Assembly: GCA_037042185.1 (NCBI GenBank)
Contig: JAXQJY010000020.1
Coordinates: forward strand, 124,001 to 188,000
Reading direction: 5' to 3'
DNA from: Sordariomycetes sp. S80-01Y
Lineage: Eukaryota > Ascomycota > Sordariomycetes
DNA length: 64,000 bases
Shown: positions 22,947 through 33,462 of the stretch, piece after piece
Layout of the letters: each line of letters opens with the position of its first letter
Numbering within the stretch: the first letter of the stretch is position 1
Translations under genes and position numbers: made by a program
Notes under the pieces: model-generated
Databases searched by the model: none
Seen by the model: the letters and a program-made list of their open reading frames with translations, nothing else
Told to the model about the DNA's origin: nothing

Positions 22947-24097
22947 ATGGCTTCTCTTCCTCCGGATATTGAAGATCCATCCCGTTCGGCCCGAGGTCCT
23001 AAACGACAGCCCGCAGTGAGCACTGAGGCCATTCGCTCCCAGCGCAAGCGCCCCTCTCCAGGCGATCACGGGAAAGAGAACGCAAAGGTGAACCGAACAG
23101 ATAGAGGCCTGAGTGCTGCAGTTTCTCCGCCCGGGCATGGAACTATCAAGTCAGGGCCAACCGTGACGCCGTCGACGGTGATCGACCAAGACACCACAAC
23201 GAATGACACTGTCAATATTGCGACCGAAGGCGACCTTCTTGTTATTGTCGGTCCCCATGCACGTCGCCTTAGGGTCTACTCCTTGTTCCTGGAAAACTGT
23301 TCCTGCACCCTCAAGCAGATCATCAACAGCGCCAAACGCTCATCGGTCTCCATCAAGACAAAAAACCTCGAGATCGCACTCCCCGCAGACGATGGAGACG
23401 CGTTCGAAGTTCTTTGTCGACACATTCACCAGGCGAACGCTTCGTCTCTAAAAGTCACCGTCAAGCTTGCCGAGGAGGTTGCTCTGCTGGCGAAGAAGTA
23501 CGAATGCATCGATAGCTTCGTCTATGCGGCCGACTACTGGCTGCGGAATTTGAGCGAGCCAGCTTCCAAGTCAGGTCAAGCTTACTGGAACCTTGTGGTT
23601 ACGGCATTGGTCTTCAAGAACGCAGAGTGGTTTCGAAAGTATAGCTTCCGGCTGCTAAACTCCTACCACGGTTCATTTCTTGCATTCACCGCAGAATGCC
23701 ACGACCAGCTCCTTGGAACAAGGCTTGCTCGTAAGTCTGACCCTTGAGATGTGAGAAAACTGTCTAATCAGCGGCAGTGGCCCTCGAGGAGAGACGCAAT
23801 TCAATGGTTGGGCATAAGTGGAAACTTGGGGTAGATCCAACGCAATGGGGCATGTGTCTGCAGTGCTTCTTGGCCGCTGACAACAGCTTCGCTCGCAAAG
23901 CCGGATGCAAGCTTTGTCTCGAGCTTCCCAAGAAACCTCTATTCTCGTCCCCTGCAAGAATCAGTGGTAATTCTCCATTTGGTTACAGTTCGACACCGGG
24001 CACATCGACAGCTTTACCTAAACCCAACCGCTTGTTCGCTGGTTCTAATCCTGGCGGCTTCCCAGCTCCGTCTAAAAACCCTTTCACAGGAATATAG
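22947..24097 (+). CDS. BTB/POZ-like domain protein with C-terminal CxxC pair
   Basis: Exons 22947..23730 and 23778..24097; 367 residues. After about 85 disordered residues, GDLLVIVGPHARRLRVYSLFLENCS resembles the start of a fungal BTB/POZ fold, running to about residue 175 and followed by KYECIDSFVYAADYWL. Such domains mediate dimerisation or cullin-3 binding, but the fungal subgroup is mostly uncharacterised. The second exon adds CLQC (288-291) and CKLC (305-308), which may bind zinc, then a Ser/Pro/Phe tail with FG-like pairs. The acceptor is ambiguous by six bases (CAG at 23771 or 23777); the second has the better branch distance. No partner is suggested by the neighbours. Confidence 0.8.
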
Positions 24098-24711
24098 GCA
24101 GATCCGGCCATGCTATCGAAGTCATTCAGGTCTCCAGTTTCTGGCTGCTCGCACCACATTCAACGTTCGGGAGCAGGTCTCGGCTCCGACGTTGTTATAG
24201 TCAATGACGAAGCGACCGATAAGGCATGGGTTGAGATCACGATAGCGTGCTGGCTGCGGCTCTGAGGTTTTCAGGCTAGGGATCCGTTGTGATAAGTCCC
24301 CTTTCGAGTGTTAGCTCCGTGGACTATGGTCCGGAACCACGTCGGTGAAGGGCGCGCTTAAGTCAAGGTGCCCTGGCGGTTTCATCACTGCAACCTAACG
24401 CAACAAGGTCTAACTGGTCGCCATGGTCATTAAGTAGGCTGTGGATTTCTTTAATTAAAACCTACTATGCTCAATCATGTGTGATTGATGTTTGCCTAGG
24501 ATTTGATAAGTGCTTCTGACTGCGCCGGGACCCTTCGGCGCTGGCTGCCCAATTGCTCTTTGGGCCGAGACCCAGAGCACCCGTGAGAGCCGACTGCTCC
24601 ATGAAACTCCTCTGGCCGTTGCATCGATCTAGGCATCCTCTCCAATTGACTCAAATCACAGTCTATTCAAACAACAACTTGCCCTTCCTCTGGTTCAGCC
24701 TACCAAGGCTC
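24098..24711. other. convergent intergenic region
   Basis: It lies between the 3' ends of the BTB gene and the 1042-residue protein gene. AT-rich patches near 24450-24480 could serve polyadenylation. No coding pattern was seen. Confidence 0.5.
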
Positions 24712-27700
24712 CTATGTCTCGTACTCGAAGAACCCCCGAAGCCTCTTCGACTCCTTTTTTCCTTCTGCATCCACTAGCTGTGGGCTTTCTTCTGTGGCAT
24801 CGAGCTCTCTGACGACATGATCCGCTGACAATTCGACGGGTTCTCTCTGCACCTCCTCGGGGCTCTTCTGTTTCGTTGCTGGGTGGGATGCAATGTCGTA
24901 TACGTGGCCAGGCATTGCCGGTGAGTTCGTCTTGCTCTGTTCATGTTAGGAAGAATCTCACTGACAGGTTTGCGTAATCTTACTCTGGTGACTGGTATCT
25001 TCTTGATCCACCCAGCCATCTTAGACGAATCTGCCCAGGCCATCACGATGGCGTCCTCCTCTCCAATGGCCATAAACCCCATTGAGAATGACGGTGACCG
25101 TGCCGTAAGCTCTTTCGAAGTGGCAATCCGCTTAATGTCTAGCGGGCTCGAGTTGATGCGGTGGATTTGGTATAGGTGACCCTTGTCATTGACAAGTGCC
25201 AGCTCTTGGCCCGAGGGTGAAAAGGCGGCGCATTGAATGCGGTTGCCAATCTTGCCGTGCTTGACGGAAGAGTCGGGCTGGATAGGTGCTTTATGGCCTC
25301 CCCGCGGCTGCACCAAGACAGGAGTGCCCGATTGCGTCCAAGTCGTCACGCATATCAAGTTGTCCGTGCCCTCGTGGCCACTTTGGAGCAGCGCTGAAGA
25401 TATACCGTTGTCCTCAGACTCGTGCAGTCGGACGTGATATCGACAGCTGGAGACTTCGTGGAAGCTCACAAAGGGGAATCTCCAAAGGTAGAGCTGTATC
25501 AGACCCGTTTTGTAGCTCCTGGTGCTTGCGAGTAGAGCGAGCCCATCGTGGGAGAATGAAAGGGTATCTACCGCGGGACAGTGCTTACAATCATCATGAG
25601 AGTGCAGCCTGTCTTCGCGGGGATGCTCCATTGATGTTGTCTTGAAGAAGCGCACTCTTGCCTCCTCGAAACCGACGGCAACGTAGTTTTCGTTGCGATC
25701 TATGGCAATGGATTTGCACCATGGCGAGGACGGCATGCGATATTCGACGATCGGGGTCGATGGTTGCTCTAGGTTGACGATTCGGAGCTGGACACCCAGT
25801 AATTAGCCACGACATGCTCGGGAAGGGAGGTAACAGGACTTACAGTGAGCTTTTGGTCTCTTGTGCCAATGATGTAAGCAGCGTGGACTTTTGCGACCGT
25901 AGCGAGAATGCATGTGCTATCCGTCGAGATGCCTCTCATGATCGTCGGAGGGGAGGATCCTACATCCCAAACTTGAATCTGCAGCTGGGACCAAAACAGC
26001 GCCAAGGTCGAATTCTGGGACAGACAGGTGTGGATAGTCTTTGATGCCCTGCCTCTGCCCTTCGACCCCTGAACCAGCGAGCTGAGCGGTATCTCCTCCA
26101 GCTTCTGGTTCTCGTTCCCCCCCGAGGATAGCGAGCTCGAGTCACCGGATGCGGCGGTTGCCTGTGGATTGCTTTTCTTCGTCGATCCAAACGGGATACG
26201 CCATCTCGACTTGGGCTTCTCCTGTGCAGCTTCGCTTTTCCTTCTGGAGAGAGATTCGGCTGAGTGACTCTTAGAGTCGGTGAAAGTCAAAGGTGTCGAT
26301 AAGGTGTGTCCCAGCGTTGACTCGACCTGGCCTTCCCTCTCGGAATGCCCGATGTAGGTTGATGTGTCGGAGAGTAACCTCTCGTTGCGGAATTGAACCG
26401 TACTGTGCGGTGAAACTGGTGAAAGAGGGTCTTGCGAACCCGTGCGTGTCTGCTCTGTCTGTGCCCGACTTGGCAGCATGAGCCTCTCTGTTTGAGGCCG
26501 GGGCGAGGGGCGGTCAAAGGGGTCTGCGTCAGGCTTTGGTGGTTGGAGCTGGAACTGTGTTGGTAGATGTCGTTCGACATTTATGGTCTCTGAATCTGTT
26601 TCTAATGGTCGAAGAATGTCCCACGTCCTTCGAGCCAAGCTTATTTCGCGGGCTGTCGTAGCAGGCTGGTCGCAAATTGGACACAAGGTATCCGGCAGAA
26701 GACGACACAACCCACCGTCGAGATTAAACTTCGACGTGTCAGTCAAGGGGAAGGAAGAAGGTCGAGCGCACTATATACTTACAGGAACCTCTATATCGTG
26801 GGCTCGCAGCTGCGCTCCACCAACGAGATGGCATTCTGGACAGTCCAGAACCAGCAAACTCGGCCGTCCCGAGCCAAAGTGTCCGCTTGGATTATCTTGA
26901 AGGACGATCTCACGGATAACCTGCGACATCCCGTGCATCATCTCCCCATCACTGACCCTGTGCACAATCTGGCGCTCCGTGAGTCTCGCGCCGAGCTGGT
27001 CAAGAGCATCAAGCTCGAAGTCGTCGACCGAGCCATCGCTAGAGTCGTCCGACGCCAGATCGAGCGTATCTGGCAGGATGGTGCGGAACGTGCTGTTGAA
27101 AGTCGCCACCAGATCGGACTTTGAGAGGTGTGGTGGCAGTCGCACATTCTCAAGAGCCCGAAGCACGGCGTTCCTAGACCGTGCTGATGAGGAAAACAAG
27201 CGGACATCGCGTGTTTCTTGGTTGGCCGTGTACTGGACCGAAGCACCAATTACGAAGTGGGAGATATCTCGCAGCGTCAAGAACTCGTAAAGCCAGCTAT
27301 CAGCGTTGTTGTCGCGGGATACTATCTCGGAAATATACTGCGAGGACAGGCACTCCTCGAGGGGATACTGATGTTGTCAGTCCAGCTCGCGGGTCAAAGG
27401 GGTTAAGCTCGCACAAGTTCTGATGTAAGGTTCGGCAACTCGAAACGCAACCGTTGAGGAAGCATCAGTGAGTTCGGCTCGACGCAAAGTTGATGAGTGA
27501 CTTCTTTGCTGACAAGGAGAAGAAATGACTTGTCGCCTGGATAGCTATCAAAGACCTGCTCAAGGGACTTATGGATCCGCGCGTACCGCTCGCGGCGCTC
27601 CCTTGCTCTTTGGCCTGTCAGCGCTCGTGGGTGGAGTGTCAGGACGCGAAGCGATGACAGCAGGAACTCTGCCAAATACTTGTCCCTGAGCTGTCTGCTC

Positions 27701-28044
27701 TCCCACAGGCCCTCCCTCCCATCAGTCACAACCTGGAGAACGAACTCGACGCAGCGAACGGTGACCTCCCAACTCACGAGCAGTCCCAGATAGCGCCCAA
27801 CGTGGACGTTTTCAGCCGGTATCGTAAGCCGCTGGATGTAAAAAATGGCGTTCAGCTGCGACAGAAGACTGATGACTAGCCGCTGGTACGTCTCCGTCTC
27901 GCCGGCCTCGGCGTAAATCTTCTCAAGCGAGAACTTGCCCAGCAACTCCAGGATGATGTCGTCGACATCGCACCGCAGCGACAGGTCCCTCCAGACGTTG
28001 GCGAGCCTCGTGAACAGGGACGACGGCGCCGGCCCGGCCATCAT
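24712..28044 (-). CDS. 1042-residue protein: helical N-terminus, zinc-ribbon-like motif, WD40-like C-terminus
   Basis: Five exons on the minus strand: 27415..28044, 26783..27367, 25844..26728, 24984..25787 and 24712..24936; 1042 residues. I do not recognise a named family. Residues 1-240 look helical. CPEC (386-389) and CPIC (421-424) form a zinc-ribbon-like pair whose two halves lie on either side of the exon 2/exon 3 junction. A disordered Ser/Pro-rich stretch of about 170 residues follows. From about 610 the sequence has propeller-like strands such as KSIAIDRNENYVAVGFE, VDTLSFSHDGLALLAST and QCAAFSPSGQELALVNDKG, consistent with a WD40-type fold. All four introns are phase 0 and 47-56 nt. 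ATGATG at 28044 offers two starts one codon apart. Function unknown; a scaffold role is only a guess. Confidence 0.85.
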
Positions 28045-29083
28045 GAAATTGGAGAGTCCACAAGGTCGAAAGACGCCCTGGCATCATCGGATGTGCCTTT
28101 CATGTGAGTGGGGAGATGGTTTGGGCCAAATCTGCACGCGACAAGCCAGGTAGGTCATTCCGGGTTCCAGTACCGAGAGGGGCAAAACGGCTGTCAGCCC
28201 TACAAGGCTGGCTCGTCGATCTGGGGCTTGGTCCAGCAGTTCAGCTCCTCGCGTTTGAACGAGTGAAGCGGGAGCGTGAGGAGTGAGTAAGATGACGAAG
28301 CGCAAAAGAGCCCGTCTTCTTGGGATCACAGCACCCGTGTTACTCCACCAGCACCTCGGGACAGACCCTGGCTGCATACAGATTGTCGTCTTCTGAAATG
28401 TGACACGATGGTGCCTCGTCAGGCAGGCAGACTGGCAAGAAGCCTTGTCATGCCGGACCCCTCTCCCGGCTGCGAGTCTTCGCAGTGGCTCCATCACTGG
28501 CACAGGAAAGCTGTCGAAATCTGTCAAAGCGTCGCCAACCTTCCATGACGGGTTGGCATATGCATCCTCCGCAGTATTAGTGCGTCCCATTGGCCCAGCG
28601 AGGAGTTTCTTCGATTACTTGCAACAGCACTGTGCTGCAATAAAGACTGCAGCGATTGGGACGGCCTATCAGGAATGCTTGTCTTGCTGCAATGCAACCC
28701 TACTTGGGCCACCACAGCTGGGCGTCTGCAGCGGGGAGAAAGCTTGAAGAGGGGCAATGCATTATTGCCAGGCACTCGAAGAGGCGATTTCGCTGATAAG
28801 TGTTCAGCTGGCAAGGGTGGTATGATGAACAAGCGTGAGTTGCGGTAGCATCCGTCGGGTCTCCGACAGATCGCCCGGGGTGGTTACTCATTTTGTCTCG
28901 AAGTGGTATGCTTCGTATTGGTCGCGAACGACAGCTGAAAACAAGGGTCTCGCGAACGAATCTGTCAAATAGTTCTGGCCGTCTCGCGGCGGTTTTCGAC
29001 GAGAGCTGCCCATTGCTCGCGTGCTCTTTTGGCGCCAGCGACGTCAGAGTTCATACGATTTGGTGTAAGCGCCATTTGCTGTG
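28045..29083. promoter_or_regulatory. divergent promoter region (1042-residue protein / permease)
   Basis: About 1 kb between two divergent genes. It must hold both promoters. The short open frames on both strands are not protein-like, and no clear regulatory site stands out. Confidence 0.45.
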
Positions 29084-31573
29084 ATGGATTTCGACAAGCC
29101 AGATCCAAATGAGCCTCATGTTACGGGCCACCATGTCGAGCCCGATATCGAGATGCGGGATGGGCTGGACGAGCCGAACACGCCAGCGGAGGGAAAGAGG
29201 GAACTGAAGGGCGAAAACCTCTGGTATGGGCATTGCAAAGGATTCTGGATCTTGGCTGAGCAGTTTCACAGGAGAACACTGAAAGAAAGACACATCAATG
29301 TAAGTCAAGCTCACCAACCTGCTATGCAAAAGCCGCTAACCACGTCCAGATGATTGCATTCTCAGGGTGAGCATGCTGCTCTGAACTCCAGATCTCCATG
29401 ATACTGACAGTGCATTTATAGGTCGGTGGGAAACGGTATATCGAGCCCCCAACCATTTACTGCACCGCCCGATTTGAAGCTTACGGTTTGACGGCAGGGC
29501 TTTTCCTCGGCAGTGGGAGATCACTTGCAAGCGCAGGTCCAGGTGGTGCATTGGTGGCCTACATCATCATTGGCACGGTCATCTCGTCGGTCATCTCGTG
29601 TCTGGGCGAGATGACTGCTTTGATGCCGGTGAATGCGCCCATGATGGAGTTCCCGCGGCGCTTTTTGGATCGGGGCGTTGGTTTTGCGGTAGGATGGGTG
29701 TACTGGTAAGTATCAGGTCCGGTGCCGCTCGCAGAAGGCATACTGAGTAGACGCAGGTTCGCATACGCGGTCATCGCGGCCAACCAACTCGTGGCGGCCA
29801 GCAACGCCATCAAGTTCCGCTATGATGATGGTCGGACGTTTTTGAACTGGCAGACTGGAGAGAATGTGGATCATGCCATCTGGTTCGGCGTCGTCCTGGT
29901 CGCTGTCACTATCTGTAATATGTTCCCTGTGAGGGTATGTGCAGCTACTTAACCATGCCCAGTCTGGCCGCTGGTTCAGTGCTTGGCTGACATCGATTAG
30001 GTCTACGGAGAGATGGAGTACGTCTTTGGCTCCATGAAGATGACCATCATTTGCATGACTATTCTTCTGCTCTTGGTAATCGACACCATGCAGCGTAAGA
30101 CATTTTCTTCATCTCGGGGGAACCCCTGGCTAATTTCTTCCAGCTCTTCCCGGAGCATACTACGACGAGCCTCTGGGTACAAAATGTAGGCAAAAGTCTG
30201 GAAGGCAATGAATATACATCTGACAGACTGGCAGACTGGAATAATCCGTACACCTTTTTCAACATGGTATTTCGCGTCCGCGACAAGGATGGGTCGTCCC
30301 GAGAGATTGAAGGTTCCGTGGGGTCTCTTCTTGGTGTTTGGTACTGCCCGTGGATCCATGCCATTCTTAGAGCGTGTTTCTGATTGACTTTTAGGACTAC
30401 CTTTATCAACGTCGCCTTCTCATACGTCGGCATGGATATCTTCGCAGCAACCGCCGCCGAGTCCCGCATCCTCGCGAACGCAGAGGGAATGAAAATGGCC
30501 GCTCGCAAGATCAACATTCGCATCATCACGCTCTACGCATTCGCAGTGCTCATGGCCTCCTTTGCCGTGCCGACTGACCATCCAAACATCAACGGCGCGG
30601 GTGGGCAGTCCATCGGTGCACGGTCAGTTTTCCTCATCGCGGTGGTCGAGGCTGGGATGCCAAAGGCGGCACACTTCTATAACTCGGTGTTTGTCTTCTC
30701 TTCGTTCACCTGCGCCATCAATAGCATGTACAATGCTAGCCGAGTGATGCACACCTTGGCCCTGAGAGGTCAAACGGGACCGGAGTTTATCACGCGGAGA
30801 TTGAGGCTCTGCCGGAGCGGAGTCCCGACGAGGACAGTGCTGGTTACGGCAGCGATGATGTTGATCGGCTTCATGGGGAGGTCTGGGTCCCCTGGATCGG
30901 TAAGCGGCCTCCAATAATAAGGAGGCCTTCGGCTGACGCTGTATCCTGTTAGCGGCTGGATGAGTTGGGAAACAACTGCACAGTCTCCTTCCTCATCGTC
31001 TACGGCACAATATGTGCGACTTATCTTTGTTTCTACAAGACGTAATGTCCCCGACGAATTTGTTAATATCCCGCCGGACTAACAGCGAGCAGACTCCGGG
31101 AGGCGAAGATGTACGGCAACACGTCCGAGGCTCAAGCCGCAAGCTACGACAGGAACAACCCGGCCTACCCTTATAAGTCCCATGGACAGTGGCTCAAGGC
31201 AGCGTATGGATTCTTTGCTTGCGTGATGCTCGTGCTCTTCAACGGAGTCGAGGCATTCCTCCGACGGCCTTTCGGAGTTCGCACCTTCATCTCCTCGTAT
31301 ATCAGTGTAGGTGAATGCGATCATATTAATGAACTCTCCAAGCTGATTGATAAAAAGTTGCCCGTCTTCTTCCTTCTCATCGTTGGCTACAAGCTACGAA
31401 ACCACGGATTGACCTTCTCAGAATGGGGTCCGGAGCGGTCAGAGGACATTGGCAACACGGTGCAAGTTACCAACGCCCGCAGGAAGGGGAGATTGGAGTT
31501 CCCCGACCAAGCATACTTCACTAAAGACAATGGCCTGGCAGTGGTGCGCTTCCTCTGGGAGTGGACGAAGTAA
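29084..31573 (+). CDS. amino-acid permease (APC superfamily, YAT-type)
   Basis: Twelve exons: 29084..29299, 29350..29366, 29422..29435, 29498..29705, 29757..29934, 30001..30094, 30144..30185, 30235..30340, 30395..30899, 30953..31041, 31090..31306, 31358..31573; 633 residues. It moves amino acids across the plasma membrane with protons, as known for PF00324 permeases. Splicing restores HINMIAFSGSVGNGLFLGSG, the first-helix motif, across two micro-exons of 17 and 14 nt. GWVYWFAYAVIAANQL, PVRVYGEMEYVFGS and FSYVGMDIFAATAAESR follow as in the family. The C-terminus (KSHGQWLKAAYGF, FSEWGPERSED) is typical of the fungal group. Substrate is not predictable; dicarboxylic or GABA-like permeases are relatives. 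The last intron (31307..31357) is 51 nt, keeps frame and has no stop. The exon 10/11 join is the least certain. Confidence 0.88.
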
Positions 31574-32096
31574 GGTTTCGCTGGTAGTCGCTTGCATCGC
31601 GCTGCGGATTAGGGCACATTGGAATTACGACCACAAAGATACCACTCAATGATTGACGAACATAGCTTCGGATTTAACGCCAGCCAATCTATGCAGCATC
31701 GTGTTGCCTGTGAACCCGCATGTATACGACCGTACCGCATCTGCCTTCTGAATACAGTAGGAGGACAAAAGCCCACTACGGCACCACGGCAGCGCATGCA
31801 ACGCCGATGAGACAGCGGCAGAAGCTCCGCGGGAAATAGTCCCGATCAAGCAGCTGAGACGTCATTTGAGCACGCGATGCAAGATAGGCGTTTTGTAGTT
31901 GAGCGAGGGCCTCACACTACCCACATTCTCGCTCAAGCATGGGCCCAGCTGAGTGGGTTTCGAACTCGTTCACAGGTAGACGCGGAAAAAGCGGTTGGAA
32001 GGATGCAATGTCTGGTCATTTCTTCATCGTGAAACTATGTAGTACAACAACCGCCGGACGCCTCGCCAATCTCACAACCCACAAAAACACGTTCGC
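31574..32096. other. convergent intergenic region
   Basis: Between the 3' ends of the permease and the carboxypeptidase. No coding pattern was found. Confidence 0.5.
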
Positions 32097-33462
32097 TTAG
32101 AAAGCCTGGAACAGAGCAAGCATGCCAGCCCAGTTCTCCTCGCCAGAGGGAACGATGTTCGAAGGAGGAATGACGAAGCCACCAGAGCCGCCCGAACCAG
32201 GACGCAGCTCAAAGGCCCAGGCAAGCTCGGCACCGGCAATATCGAAGGCCCAGTCGTTGGAGCCACCGGCAGCCTGGTAGATGGTCTCACAAGTAGGTCC
32301 GTAGACGAACTCGAGCCCGTTGACGCTGGCAATGGCGTCAGCAACTCCACCAGCGAGGCTCATCTGGCTATCCAGGTTGTCCGGGACCTTGGAGCAGGAG
32401 TAGCCGTATGGCAGCAAGATGAGCTGGGAGAAGGAGTGCCAGTCGACGTAGAATTTGATGCCGTTGGCCTCACCCACAGCGAGAGTGTGGTTCGTGAGGA
32501 CCTGGTTCTCAGGGGTGTCACCGGGGGCCTCTCCACGGTAGGTCTCGTCGCAAGGGTTGGTAGAGGAGCCACCAGCGATGTCCCACTGGTGAGGCCAGTT
32601 GCGGTTGACGTCTGTTCCGACGCAGCGCGCGCCATCGCGCTCCTGGCGGTTCTTGCGCCACAGGCGGTCCTCGGACTGCGTGTAAGCGAAGCCTAGCTTG
32701 TCAGTACTTCGGATTCTTGCACGGGAGAGGAAAGCTTACCGTCGGGGTTTACGACGGGGATGATGTAGAAGTCGTAGCTGTCGAGCGTAGAGGTGGGCAC
32801 CTCATCGCCGTTCTGGTACCCCTCAATGAGCTTGTACGCCATGTACTCAACGGTAGGGGCGACAATCCACTCGCGCGCGTGGACGGTGCCGTGCCAAACG
32901 ATGGCCGGCTTGGTGCCAGGACCATCGGCACCGTAGATGTGGATGCCCTGGATATCACGACCCTCCAGCGACTGGCCGGCGACGAAGACCTCGGAGTTGT
33001 CGGGGAAGCTGGCCTGGAGATCCTCGATGAACTGGAGGTGGCCCTCGAAGTCGTGGTATGAATCGAAGTAGGCAATGTCGGGGAGCGCGGCGGCGCTGGC
33101 GTCCTGGGTCTTGCTAGTGCCTAGATCTGTCAGACTGGGCACTGGTATATGGTGTCATATCTGTACTCACGGACGTAGGAAGCGACGTGCTCCTTGCCCA
33201 TCTCGGCACCGAGATCCTCGTGCATGAGCTTGGTGTTGAGGTTCAGCTTCTCAAAGTCCTTCAAGCTGTCGGGCGACACGGCAATGTCGAAGCCCTTGTG
33301 GTTGCTGCCGCAGTCCATCGAGACGTACTCGAGGTTCTTGAGCTTAGCCGCGACATCGTCGAAGTCCTCGGGCGTGTCGATGTGGAAGGCCTTGTAGCCA
33401 TCGTACGAGACCTTGGCGGCGGCCAGAGGCAGAGCCAAGCCCAGAGCAGCGGTAACCTTCAT
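32097..33462 (-). CDS. secreted zinc metallocarboxypeptidase (peptidase M14A)
   Basis: Three exons on the minus strand: 33171..33462, 32740..33126 and 32097..32692; 424 residues. It has a signal peptide of about 17 residues (MKVTAALGLALPLAAA), an activation propeptide to about residue 115 and a catalytic domain. Zinc ligands are H180 and E183 in VHAREW, plus H312 in DWHSFSQ; the general-base Glu is E388 in FELRP. DVNRNWPHQW carries the substrate-binding Asn-Arg. The enzyme would remove C-terminal residues from peptides outside the cell and feed amino-acid uptake. All key residues are present, and the length fits fungal carboxypeptidase A-like proteins. It is convergent with the permease. Confidence 0.95.
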
